Assembly: GCA_914767885.1 (NCBI GenBank)
Contig: CAJZBQ010000047.1
Span: forward strand, 310,001 to 374,000
From: Blepharisma stoltei
Taxonomy: Eukaryota; Ciliophora; Heterotrichea; Heterotrichida; Blepharismidae
Reading direction: 5' to 3'
Length of the DNA: 64,000 bases
In this document: piece after piece, positions 1 to 10,688 of the stretch
Numbering within the stretch: position 1 is the first letter of the stretch
Layout: each line of letters starts with the position of its first letter
Translations under genes and position numbers: made by a program
Notes under the pieces: model-generated
Told to the model about the DNA's origin: nothing
What the model saw: only the letters and a program-made list of their open reading frames with translations
The model's database searches: none

Positions 1-238
1 GATGCAACATTTCGATTAAATTCACCTAATATTAACTAAAATTTTATATTTTAATTTTAAAAATAAAGAATCAATATTTAATAATTGAAATAATTCGACT
101 GAAGAATTTTCTTAAAAATGTCGAATATTTATTAATTGCAGTATTAACTTTGATATCAGCAATTTTTCTAAAACTCAAATAAGCATCTAATAATATGATA
201 AAAGATTTAATTCAGAAATGGATTTTTTTACTTACTTA

Positions 239-735
239 CCCCCTTTATATCGGAGCAAAGTATTGGCAAAATTGCATTTTGAGTACTTTAAACCCCTTTA
301 AATTGGAAAAAAAAAAAAAATTCAATAGAAAAATTTTTATTGTGGAAAATACTAATTTTTATAAAATTAATTTTGGCTTAATTTAATAGACTAATGCAAG
401 TAGAATGCTATTTAAATAGTTTTAAAATTAAATCAATTAAGTGTTTTATTTAATTCTTTATAAAATAAATCAAAATTCAAAGATTGTGTTCAATTTATAT
501 ATTTTTCAAAAATTTCGAATTTTTTTTAAAATAATTTTTGCCTTATTTAATGGAAAAAGAGGCAATAGAATTCTATTTAAACAGTTTTCAAGCTGAATCA
601 ATTAATTTTTTAATTATTCTTCATAAAAATAAATTAGAATTTTAAGTATTGTGCTCAATTTAATATATTTTAAGATTTCAGAGAAAAATTTAACCCCTTT
701 AAAAAAAGGATTTTGTTCAAATTTAAAGGGAAGAG
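239..735. mobile_element. CTCCC-type MITE, TTTAAATTGG family (family 3), degenerate
   Basis: The element is 497 bp between TTA copies at 236-238 and 736-738. The left end has CCCCCCTTTATATCGGAGC, with a second copy of the motif (CCCCTTTAAATTGG) near 292. The right end has an imperfect hairpin of CCCCTTT and AAATTTAAAGGG around 694-730. It matches the better preserved copies at 36339-37124 and 39959-40505. It lies between genes, so excision cannot be tested by reading frame. The short ORF inside it is probably meaningless. Confidence 0.6.
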
Positions 736-789
736 TTATTAATTGTTGTGCAAATTATAACTTAAGAGCAAAAATATTCTAATGATATC

Positions 790-1344
790 TTAGTTATTTG
801 CTTTTAATAAATAATTTGTTCCTTGCTTTACTGCTTGCTCTTTCGCTATTGCTGCTGCCTTAGTTGCTTCTTCTTTAAAAGATTCAATTCCTTTGTCAAT
901 TTTATCTTGATTTTTAAGTAAGATAGGCTGAACAATATTTTCATAAAGAATTAAGGCTCCTTTAATCTGTGGAGAGAATAAAAAGAACAGAAATAGAAGC
1001 TTGAACGGATGATAGAAAGGGACCCATGAGAACAAAAATGATGCTGAGTCATCTATAAACCTACATATAGCGTAAACCACCCAGTATGTAAGCCACTGTT
1101 TATCGTCGTCAGTCTCTGCTGATTCAATAGCTTTGAATGACATATAAGCTGGATAAATGAACCCAATAAAATCCCCAATGATATCAGCGCCGATTCCAAA
1201 CATCATAAAGCCAAATACGCATGCGCCTAAAATCACTACTATATGAGAAGTTTGCAAACCAGTTTTTGAAGAGATCAGCTTCAGGATTGTGTTGTTTTTC
1301 GTGCTTTCGTTAAGGCGAAACAAAAACTGGTTGATTTGATCCAT
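790..1344 (-). CDS. REEP5/TB2/DP1/HVA22 family ER membrane-shaping protein
   Basis: 184 aa, uninterrupted. The family signature is clear at residues 64-95: YPAYMSFKAIES, an acidic stretch, then QWLTYWVVYA. Hydrophobic hairpin segments lie at about 35-60 and 100-135. An amphipathic, Ala/Lys-rich helix closes the protein at about 145-184, as in Yop1 and REEP5. Proteins of this family insert as wedges in the endoplasmic reticulum and curve tubules. The length is normal for the family. The ATG at 1344 is the first in frame and starts the usual N-terminal helix. No insert, intron or TGA Trp codon is needed. Confidence 0.93.
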   Translation of the reverse strand: MDQINQFLFRLNESTKNNTILKLISSKTGLQTSHIVVILGACVFGFMMFGIGADIIGDFIGFIYPAYMSFKAIESAETDDDKQWLTYWVVYAICRFIDDSASFLFSWVPFYHPFKLLFLFFLFSPQIKGALILYENIVQPILLKNQDKIDKGIESFKEEATKAAAIAKEQAVKQGTNYLLKANN

Positions 1345-2013
1345 TTATGATTGGTATTCATGAGGGTGATGTCATAATAATACTAATCAAATTTAATTAG
1401 AATGAAATTAAGCGGGATTATTTATTAAATTTTGCAAGGAAATATATCTGATTTATTATACATAAGTAAAATAAGACAAGTTGAAAAATAATAAAATGCT
1501 TTCAATGAATATATAGTTATTATGATTTTTAATAAGGATTAGTTTAATATTCGTTTAATATTCGTTTAAATTTAATTAATTTTTCACGAATAATCAAAAA
1601 ATTGAATATCAATTAAAAAGGGATTGTAATAATGAATAAAAGACTTTAAATTAAATTTATATGCCTATATTTAGATAAAGTGAGGTTGCTTATATTTGAT
1701 ACCACACTTACCCCAGATATTATATTTTGTGATAGGGTTTGCATTAATCACTTCAAGAAGCCAAACAATCCTATGCAAGAGAGATCTTATCGAGTCCCAA
1801 ATGGCTCATAAATCAATCATTAAACAATGACTCATCAAATAAAAAACTTAAAATGTGCTAGGGTTACTTTGGATTTCAAAGACGCTTCAAATGCATCAGT
1901 AGTGTGACAATAGTGTAAAATTGTGTGCCACCGATATGCTTATTGTGCACCAGCTGTGGCTATTTTTTCCTACACCAATTCTAAATATCAAATTCTTAAA
2001 ACCATAATTTAAA
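1345..2013. other. intergenic, AT-rich
   Basis: No supported gene. 1680-1990 is a little less AT-rich and has no open frame over about 40 codons. It may be decayed sequence or the untranslated flanks of the two minus-strand genes. Confidence 0.5.
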
Positions 2014-3201
2014 TTATATGCCTATGCTTTGGAAATATTCATCTAAAGAGCTTGCTGTATATCGATAAAATTCTCTATTTTCAGGACCAGTAAGCCTCTC
2101 TTCCCACTCACTTCCTTCAAAATTCTTTGCCAATTTCGCAATTTTTCCAAAAAATCCTCTAGCATATTTTCTTGTAAACCAATTTAAGATTGCATATGGA
2201 ATAACCTGAAGACAAGGATCAAAATTGGATATGAGCTTCACAACAGTTTTATTTCTATTGATTGGTATCAGCTTAAACCCGCAATAGTTTATTTTTGCCC
2301 TTCCAACATTCTCATCTAATGGTAGCTCCACACCTTTAAAGTACTTTGACTCATCACAAGATTTTGAGACTACAAGCACAGCTCCATGGCTTCTCAACAA
2401 ATCTGCCCCTATTCCATATACAAAAGTTTGCCTTGTAGCTAAACCTTGCACTCCAAATTCCTGCATCGCAATAATTCTTGAACGAGACAGCTTTCTGACA
2501 CACATCGATTTTTGGCAAAAAGGGAGCCATTTTGGGTAAAGATCAAGCTCATAAAACATAGTGACTATGTTAAATATCCCTACATCAAGCTCAGCTTCAG
2601 TCAGCATAGAAATAGTAGGAGTATTTGGGACTTGTTTATAGCTTATTTTTATGTCTTCAGTTGATGACTCAGTAGTTCAGCCTTCTGTGTCATCAAAATA
2701 ATGTAAACCCTCCATTATTTCTTCATACTCCTTTTGGAGCACATAAAGCTTTGGATGATTGTTCAGGTTGATATGATAAACTTCTTTAATTTCGTTAAAT
2801 ATATTGATCGCTTCGTGCAGCTTATCGTTATCATATAAATTTAGAATTCTGGAGATTGCTTCATCTTTTTCTGGGGAGTTGACTTCAAAATCGCTTTCTG
2901 AAGTCTGATTGTCGGCTTCAATTTCTAAGTCGTGGTTAAGAACAATTGGAGGACATTCTAAAACGCATTGTTCTTTATTAAAATTTGATGAAATGATAGA
3001 ATTCTTTCAGTGGATCAATAAGGGATCGATACTTTCTAGTAACTCTAATGCAGCTGTTTTGCCTACCAAACTTTCTAAGTCAGAGTCAGCTGTCAATAGA
3101 AATTGTTTGGATTCTTCTAGATCTCCAAAAAGGAATAAATTAATGGAATTTGAAAGTTGGTGTGAAAAGTAAGTAAAAATGTAGTCGTTTTCGTTTTCCA
3201 T
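2014..3201 (-). CDS. START/Bet v1-like lipid-binding domain protein
   Basis: 395 aa when the TGA codons near 3009 and 2677 are read as Trp; there is no TAA or TAG in frame between 3201 and 2014. Residues 1-65 are helical. The middle, about 75-185, is acidic and TPR-like (DNDKLHEAINIFNEIKEVY). The C-terminal half has START hallmarks: ELDLYPKWLPF, then TRQTFVYGIGADLLRSHGAV, VVSKSCDES, and LISNFDPCLQVIPYAILNWF before a last long helix. START domains bind lipids in a helix-grip fold; the ligand cannot be told from sequence. The ATG at 3201 follows a very AT-rich stretch. If TGA were a stop this would break into three pieces, so it also supports the recoded genetic code. Confidence 0.8.
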
Positions 3202-3776
3202 CTTAATTATTTATAATTTTTTACTAAAAATTTGCAATTATACAGAGATTAGAAGGAAGCAGTATAAAGGAAATCTGCTATAAAAAAAATTTCAAAGTGC
3301 CCTTTAAAGCAAAATTATGCAGCAATAATTTCTAGCTTAGCTATCGAATAAACCTGGAAAAATATTTGATAGACTAGAAGTCATTAGGATTTTGAAGAAG
3401 TCTTAGAAGAAGATTTTATCAAGGTAAATATCTGCAATATAATTCTCAAATGAAGCAAAGTTTAGGTTTGAAAAGATTGATGGCATTATTTTTCGATTAC
3501 ATAAAGAGTTATGTTAGATATACTTGGAATATTGCTATTTATAAGTGGTCGGATATGAATAGTCATGCTAAAAAGCATCAGAGAGATTCGCCAAATAATC
3601 ATTAGGATACCTATCCAGAAACTTCGCCTAATTTATATCTGGTCTTATGAAAATAAATTTTATTAATAGGGATATTAAAAAATAACGATTCTATAAAATA
3701 ATATTCAATATATTAAATGATATGGGCTTCAATAAAATCATTAATTATAAAGATTATTTCAATTCTACAAATATAA
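3202..3776. other. intergenic, AT-rich
   Basis: No supported gene, and no TNA-bounded element recognised. Confidence 0.5.
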
Positions 3777-4478
3777 ATGGGAGCTAACAATTCTTCAGAG
3801 TATCAAGAAATTAGCATAAGCAGATGCGGGGTAAGTGAAATTGATGACAATCTTCAAAAAGTTCTATCAATTCTAAATAGACTGCTCAGAAACCTAAGGG
3901 ATTTAGAAGATTATGCTAGATTATTTAAAAATTCTGTAGGACTACCAGCAAAACCAGAAAGCAATCTTCTCGATGCCATTAAACTTATGGTCATTTGTTA
4001 CTCTGCTAGCTGCGGTGGAGATTTTTCAAGGATTAATTTAATCCATATTGATTCGAAACCTTATATCAACATAAGCAAGGCATCTCTGAGAAGAGAATAT
4101 TGGGATATTTATGACAACTGGAATAATTTTTGCAGACTACTTGAAGACACTGAATCTTTAGCAAAAGAGCAAGAAAATATGGGCGGTTTCGATGCTAATT
4201 TTGACTTTGAAAAATTATCAGGATGGCATAAGACGAAGCTGATATCTTGGGGTTTATTTAATCTTAATAAAATAAAAAAGCTTGAGAGCACTATAGGAAA
4301 TATTGACAGATTTAATGCTAATATGAAAATAGATGAAATTCCAAGTTTCATATCAAGGATTTTCGAAAGTGATTACGCAGAAATATGCGAAGCTGGAAGA
4401 GAAGCTGCTCGTGAGTATATGTTCAATCCAAAAAGAATTTGTGACAAATTTTTGCCAAGATTGAAATCTATTTCTTAA
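3777..4478 (+). CDS. hypothetical helical protein with possible N-myristoylation signal
   Basis: 233 aa, uninterrupted. I do not recognise the family. The N-terminus MGANNSS fits the N-myristoylation consensus: Gly at 2 and Ser at 6. The rest looks mostly alpha-helical, with a Leu-rich heptad-like stretch at about 25-50 and a basic, aromatic C-terminus (YMFNPKRICDKFLPRLKS). Codon use matches the recognised genes nearby, which favours a real gene. A membrane-associated role is inference from the start motif alone. Confidence 0.65.
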   Translation: MGANNSSEYQEISISRCGVSEIDDNLQKVLSILNRLLRNLRDLEDYARLFKNSVGLPAKPESNLLDAIKLMVICYSASCGGDFSRINLIHIDSKPYINISKASLRREYWDIYDNWNNFCRLLEDTESLAKEQENMGGFDANFDFEKLSGWHKTKLISWGLFNLNKIKKLESTIGNIDRFNANMKIDEIPSFISRIFESDYAEICEAGREAAREYMFNPKRICDKFLPRLKSIS

Positions 4479-6115
4479 TAATATTTTTTTAGATTTGATT
4501 AGTCTTTGTAATAATATCTTGCAGCCGCTTACTAATAATAAATGTTTTAGTCAGCGTTTTATGTAATATTTTTGATTTAAAAGTAAAACCGTTGAAGCGA
4601 TGCTTAGCAATGCGAGTTATTATTTAGAGTTTCTAATGCTGATGGAAAGAAATTATTTAAGATTAAATCATGAAATTATTGCTAAATTGAATTATAATAA
4701 AAAGTTTAATTTCAATTCAGAAATAGAAAATCAGCAAAATATGCTATATAGCATCCAAATGAATTTTCTCTTATCAGCATTTTAAAATTTCTTTATTTGA
4801 TACAGATAAACTTTGAGTAGCTTTATAGCGTCTACTTTTGACCCAGTTTGCATCGTATTTCATGATTAGGAGAAGTGACATAACTATTCCTATAGTTTCA
4901 GATAATTACACTAGCCCAGTCCTTACAATTCTTCTGCATTTCCTGAATTTTCAAGAATTCCTAAATGCGTTACGATGGAATAAGCAGTTGTTGTTTATGG
5001 AAATATTACAATGGATTGAAATGCATTATTGATTTAAAATAGCAAGTAATGGCCATAGAATCACAATAGTTAATGATGAAAATAAAAGAATGGTAAAATC
5101 TCAGTATCAAAAAGATGATTTTGAAGAGTATAAAACCTTTTTATAATAGCTCTTAATACTATTTAAATGGGGCCGGAAAAGTTTGCATTAGGAAATAAAA
5201 TAAAAGCTAGTAAACTTATAAAGAGCAAGGTTTTGGAGCAAGTATTTGATTGAATTAATTGAAATTGTGAAAAAGAAAACAATATTGCAGCATCAAATTC
5301 GATTTTTATCACATCTAGTAGACTTTTTATAAGCATTTTAAATATTAATAAGTATATTATTTAAGGAGTGTAGAATTTATCGATGAGCTAATGTGACAAA
5401 AGTTTTACAAGTCAAACTCTTGGATTTTTTAGATTTATGAGCTGGTTAAACTCAGAATATCATATTTATTTATATATTTATCAATTGCAAAAGGTGCCCA
5501 CTTTTTAGCCTTATTTAGGATGCTATATTTGCACACCATTTTCCCTCTCTTTAATTTATAAAGTGGGTTCATCCATGATAATATGGTATTTTTTGAATAT
5601 TATTTGTAAGCCGAACATTGTAAGAGCTAAATTCTATAATTTCGCTAATAAACCTATTACCGCTATAAACTGGCAATAATTATAAAACCGAACAGAATCA
5701 TGAATAATGCCATCAGCTATCTTTCATTTTAAAATTGAACTATTCATTTATCTATCTTCACTTTCCAATTGTTTCTTGTAAAACAACTAATAATTTAGCA
5801 AAATATGCAAAATATATATTTAAATTACAAGATTGAACAAATAATTTTCATTTAAAAGACTTCATATATGGACTAAATAAAATTACTATTTTTTAGTTTA
5901 ATTCAAATTTAAAATTTCTGATGATTCAAACAAAACCGCAACTTCACAAGCAATACTACTAAAAGCCTATCTTTATGATTTTATTATTAGCTTCAGAGGC
6001 TGAAAAATTGAAATTCTGATACTTGAATGGAAAAAAAAATTAAATTACTTGCTGCTATATTCTTAAAATTAGTGACTAAACTAGAAGTATTTTTTAATTA
6101 TGTTCAGATATACCT
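4479..6115. other. long AT-rich gap with weak ORFs
   Basis: Apart from the low-confidence ORF at 4838-5146, and a 61-codon frame at 4600-4785 that may belong to the same decayed locus, nothing coding stands out. No TNA-bounded element with CTCCC ends is visible. Confidence 0.4.
4838..5146 (+). CDS. possible small protein or gene remnant
   Basis: About 102 codons open from 4838 to the TAA at 5144-5146 if the TGA near 5030 is Trp. The middle (VLTILLHFLNFQEFLNALRWN) loosely resembles the start of an F-box helix pair; the end is charged. The start codon is uncertain and no homologue is recognised. It may be the end of a decayed gene that includes 4600-4785. Confidence 0.25.
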
Positions 6116-6514
6116 TTAATCTTTTTTAGCGAACAAGCTTTGCTTGATCTTTTTTAATTTTTCCAAGTTTTCTTTTCTAACTGCTAATTCACGCTTTAAG
6201 TGGTGTATAGGCTTTTGGATATTTTCAGTGAGGCGCACAGCCTCATGTTGCTTTCCTGCAAAGCCAGCATCGTTGTTGATAAAAAGCCTGAGTTTTTTTA
6301 AGCTTTCTCCAACTTGGTTTATTTGAGAATTTAAAACTAAATAACGAGTTAAGTCAAAGCTTGAAATGGTTTGACTTAAATCGTAAGCATAAAGGCTTTG
6401 AATATCTTGCAGAAGCTGAATGCAATCGTCATTGTTTGATTGCGATTGTATTGCTTGTTGCATGTCTTTCATTTTTATTATTGGACATGGTGAAAAGCTT
6501 GACTCTAAAAGCAA
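6116..6514 (-). CDS. small coiled-coil hypothetical protein
   Basis: 132 aa from the ATG at 6514; a later ATG (MKDMQQ, residue 15) is an equally plausible start. Predicted all helix: an acidic/polar segment (QSNNDDCIQLLQDIQSLYAYDL), a central helix, then a strongly basic coiled coil at about 95-130 (HHLKRELAVRKENLEKLKKI). Length and pattern fit a small subunit of a larger complex, but I cannot name the family. No insert or TGA codon is involved. Confidence 0.55.
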   Translation of the reverse strand: MLLESSFSPCPIIKMKDMQQAIQSQSNNDDCIQLLQDIQSLYAYDLSQTISSFDLTRYLVLNSQINQVGESLKKLRLFINNDAGFAGKQHEAVRLTENIQKPIHHLKRELAVRKENLEKLKKIKQSLFAKKD

Positions 6515-7724
6515 TTATAAACGTAGAATTTTAACTGGATAATCGAATAGAATTTTATTATTAGATTAAAAATTTAGATTTTTTTCTTCGGGTCAACACT
6601 TAACTGGTCACTTTAGAATTTGCCATTTTATTATCGACTTGGGATTTTTCTGGAATTCAGTATATTAATTTGGTTTTTATAGGTAATAATAAAATTTAAG
6701 TTCAGGATGATTTGATTGATTGCATTTTATTCGAATAATTTTAATGATGTCAATTTCCAAAAAATACTGATTGGTCGCAAGTTTGGGAATTTAAGTAGAT
6801 GTTGTAGAGGATTTATTAAGTCCTAATGTCAAAAATATGGAAGTAGCCTATATTTCAGCTTTCTGAATTAAATCATATAAAATTCAAAAATGTTTTAAAT
6901 GCAGTTGGCCAAAAAAATAATACCTAAGCAAATGTTTATATTTAAATTTTTGATTTGAGAATTTTTATAAATTTATTCCTTATTGATTCTAGGTTTAAAG
7001 TCTATTTAAATAGTAGAAAATATTGTTTTTTACTTAATACCAAATTACTAAATTAAACATAATTTCTTGCCAATATGTATTTCAAAAGGATTGAAAAAAA
7101 TACAAGAAGAGTTATTTATTCGACTTGTATGCTTGATAGGCGACATAATCTATAGTATTTAATTCACTAACAAGCCAAAAATTTAGCCTTGATTAATAAT
7201 TTAGTTTTTGTCTGGGCTTTAAACTTTCACATGAACAATTTTTGATTTACTTTGCAATCTGCTAGGAATCATTAATTATTAAGTGATATCTTTAAACAGC
7301 AAGGAAAATATTAAAATTAAATAGATATTTGCCTAAAATTCTTTATTGCCTCTTGACAATTTTTCTAGGGTTTTATAAATCAGGAAAAAAAACTTTGAAA
7401 ATTATAAACTCGCTGCAATAAGGGAATATCGCAGCCTCTTTTGTAAGATATGATAAGTATCTATACTTGCGTCATATTTTAGGTAATTCTAATCACCTGA
7501 GATTGTAAAAATAAATAAAAATCAAGATTGGATAATTTATCTAGAATTAGGACAACTCCACATTTATTAGCGCATTATAGTGCCTATAAACTATATATAT
7601 ATACTTTACTGCTGTTTTATTTACTTTTGTAAATAGAATGGCGAAAACTTGCAGATAAGTTTCATTGCTATAAATGGGTATAAAATCTAATAAAATGATA
7701 TAATTTTATAATAATATAGCATAA
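6515..7724. other. intergenic, AT-rich
   Basis: 1.2 kb with no open frame worth calling. Nothing specific seen. Confidence 0.5.
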
Positions 7725-10359
7725 TTAAGCTTGTTTTAACTTCCAACAGTTTACATATTTGTGTATGCTCCCTGTAATAATATATTTTCCAGATCTTGTT
7801 ATGCTTAATCCATTCAACTGAGATAAATTTGTATTAAATTGCATAATTTTTTCTCCAGTTTCTATATTTCATATCACAATTATCTTTTCCTCACCTCCAA
7901 CAGCTAACTCCCATCTTCAAATTAGGACAAACAATCCTTTCTAATTTAAAAGGCTTTAAAAATAAAAATATAAATTGGGCTCAATGCTAGGAATTTAATT
8001 TATTATTTTTATGAAAATAAATAATTAAAAATTTATCGACTCAGTGTAAAAACTGTTGGAATGATATTTCTACTCGCATTTTCCCATTGAATTATGCTAG
8101 ACTAGTTTTCTTATTATAAAAAATTTTTGTCCAATTTAAATGTTTATGGAAAATGTATCTATACTAAAGAGGAGTAAGAGCCCTGCATTTGGGCAAGCCA
8201 CCATATGATTAGCATTTTCATACAAACCTTCCAAAATTTTTATTTTTTGGTTTTTCAGAAAATCCCATATTATCACACTTCCATCTTTATCTCCAGAGTA
8301 TAAAAATTTGTTGCATTCTGAAAATCTCAGTGATCTTGGTCATTGATTCAAAAGGCTAACAGCTCTAATGTCTTGCTGATCAAATTTCAATATGGAAATA
8401 TTTCAGTCAGACGTTGCAAAGTATTCTCCATTTGGCGATCAAGCAACATTGTATGTACGAGACTTTAGTTTATGAATTGCCTCTTTTATTTCCAGGTCTC
8501 ATAAAATTCCGAAATCAGAATGTCCTGAAATCAGAAATTTACCACAAAACGAAAATTTAAGTTGTGATGCTGGGGATCTAGAAGCCAATTTTGCATACAA
8601 TATTTTGGTGTCAAGGTCTCATATGTCTATTGTATGGCTACGAAGTGTACCTTCAGGACCTACAGCAATAAATTTTCGACATTCAGAAAATGAGGCATAC
8701 CTAACTGCTTCACACTTATTTGAAATATTATCCCATTTTTGGTTTTTAAGATCAAATCTGTCTATCCTGTAATTTTCAGTAACTTGATAAATGAATTTTT
8801 CACATGAAGAAAAAGAAATGGCTAAGATTTTATATTCATCCATCTCAATGCTTTTTTGTACTTTTTGTTTTTCTATGCTTCATAGTTTTATAATTCTTTT
8901 TTCTTCAGCAAATGCTATATATTTTCCAGATGGCGAAAATTTGCATTTTGCTGGGCCCCTTCAAATGCTTCTAATCAAAGCTAATTCTTTTTGATTGTTA
9001 ATGTCTCATAAGCAGATTGTGCCTTTGGAGTGCGCTGAAACTAACAAATTTTTGCCTGGGGATCAAGATAGTGAATGGACCCAGCCAATTTCTTTGCAAT
9101 CTAACCAAAAATTGAATTCTTTAGTTTGAAAATTTAATAGGGAAATAATTGAGTTGTTACGCTTGCTACACCCATTCAGGGCTAAATATTTATCATTAGG
9201 AGAAAAAGCAATAGCTTGTACTGACCAGTCTGTTCTAAAGCTTAATTTCTCGTTTTCAACAATTTTTTCTTCACTTAATGCAGTTTCATGCACCCTTTGC
9301 CCAGATCAATAGAGTAGTATTTTTCCAGATTGGCTAAAAGCGATATTGCAGTCTGAAATACATTTAATTCTTTTGCATTTACTTTGATCTTTTAAATCAT
9401 ATACTTGTATAAAATTATTTCCATTGCAAGCAATATACCTCCCATATGGTGAAAACATAAAATATCTCACCCCATGCACATAATTTCACCTAAAAATTAA
9501 TTTTTTTGATTTTATATCTCATAATTCTAAGCCTTTTTCCTTACTTAAAATGGCAATATAATTTCCACATGGAGAAAGCTCTGCTCAATCAACATTATGC
9601 TTATAATTGCCAATCTCTGGAAGTATAACATTCTTTCTTACTCCCCTTTAGCTGCAAGCAACATTTATTTATCATCAAAGGGGTAAAATTTTTTTTAAAA
9701 ATTATATTAGCACTTTTAAGGTTAAAAGAAAAATCAACATATTTATAAAATTTAAGTTTTGACTAAATTAAATGAAATTAGCTTGAATCTTATTATAACA
9801 ACAATTATTATTATTATTATTATTATATTAACAATATTTTTTGCTCACTCTCAAAGAGAGCTAATTTTTTCAAAAAATCAAAATTTCAATATTTTTCTTA
9901 CTCTCAAATCGAAGGAGTTAGCGCTCAGATTCTGATTCTTCTATCATTACTACATGTGAGTAAAAATTTTTCATCTTTTGATATATTTATATTATTTGGA
10001 GAACTTTTTTGTTTATATAGATCAGCAGAACTACTGAATATTGCATTTGTTAAGTCACAGTGATTGAATTTACAAAAATAAAATTTGGACTCACTAAAGT
10101 TTACTCCTTTAAGATTACTTCCTTCAAAATTGGTCTTAATAAATATACTTCCAGATAAATCTGTGTGAGGAATTTTAATTTTGCTGAAATCTAAATTTTT
10201 AAAAATAAAATTAGCTCGATTTAAAATGCAAATTGCATTGCTTGCTGCTAAATTAATAGAGTCTGTGAGGCTTGATAGTTTTATAATATCACATAAAATA
10301 TTGTTAAGGTTATCAGTTAAAAGCAAGCTAATGAAATGAGCAATATCTTTGTCGACCAT
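7725..10359 (-). CDS. pentapeptide-repeat plus WD40-repeat protein, interrupted by two IESs
   Basis: Removing the inserts at 7908-8174 and 9641-9917 with one TNA copy each gives one 694-aa frame to the TAA at 7725-7727. Residues 1-50 are helical. About 55-105 are pentapeptide-type repeats (HTDLSGSIFIKTNFEGSNLK). The rest is a long run of WD40 blades, each with an S-P-x-G-K/N-Y-x-A type turn and a D-x-x-x-x-x-hydrophobic-W end; at least ten blades can be counted. Several of the blade Trp residues are TGA. The fold is a scaffold; neither partner nor pathway can be read from it. The two domain types together resemble NACHT/WD40-type scaffolds, but no NTPase motif is present. Confidence 0.85.
7908..8174. 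mobile_element. IES, degenerate family 3, TAA-bounded
   Basis: 267 bp between TAA at 7905-7907 and 8175-8177. It starts CTCCCATC and ends GAGGAG. The left end folds as a hairpin of CTTCAAATTAGGA with TCCTTTCTAATTTAAAAG, an eroded form of the TTTAAATTGGAAC motif. Excision joins NAGL-L-AVGGEEK across a WD40 blade, which is strong evidence for the boundaries. Confidence 0.85.
9641..9917. mobile_element. IES, TTA-bounded, CTCC/GGAG ends
   Basis: 277 bp between TTA at 9638-9640 and 9918-9920. The left end has a hairpin (CCCCTTTAGCTG and ATCAAAGGGG). The right end carries two related CTCTCAAA motifs. Excision restores the reading frame RRIRIW-ALRKNVILPEIG into the first WD40 blades; the 280-bp shift is needed for the frame. 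Confidence 0.85.
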
Positions 10360-10688
10360 GAAATTAATTTTGTTGAAGTATAATGCGTTGTATATATTTT
10401 AACACCAGTTAATTTGTCTTAGCAAAAAATAATGAGGATTTTATTTGCTTGGGTTTATTTTCCATCTTTTATTATTAGCATCTTTAAATCTAATATTTTA
10501 AACATTATTTTGATGATTATTGGAATATCTTTAATTCTAAAGGACTTCTTGATAAATTTTTAGCTTAATTTAAATCTTTGCTATTTTTAATTCAATAATT
10601 TGATGCTAAACAAAACTAAATTATTGCAAGCATGAATAATTTATAAGAAATAATATATCCAAGAAACCTAAAATTAATTAATTTAAGT
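10360..10688. other. intergenic, AT-rich
   Basis: 329 bp between two minus-strand genes; nothing recognised. Confidence 0.5.

Noticed and set aside
195-386. 63-codon ORF
   Set aside because: It runs across the left end of a family 3 element and is low-complexity; not a gene.
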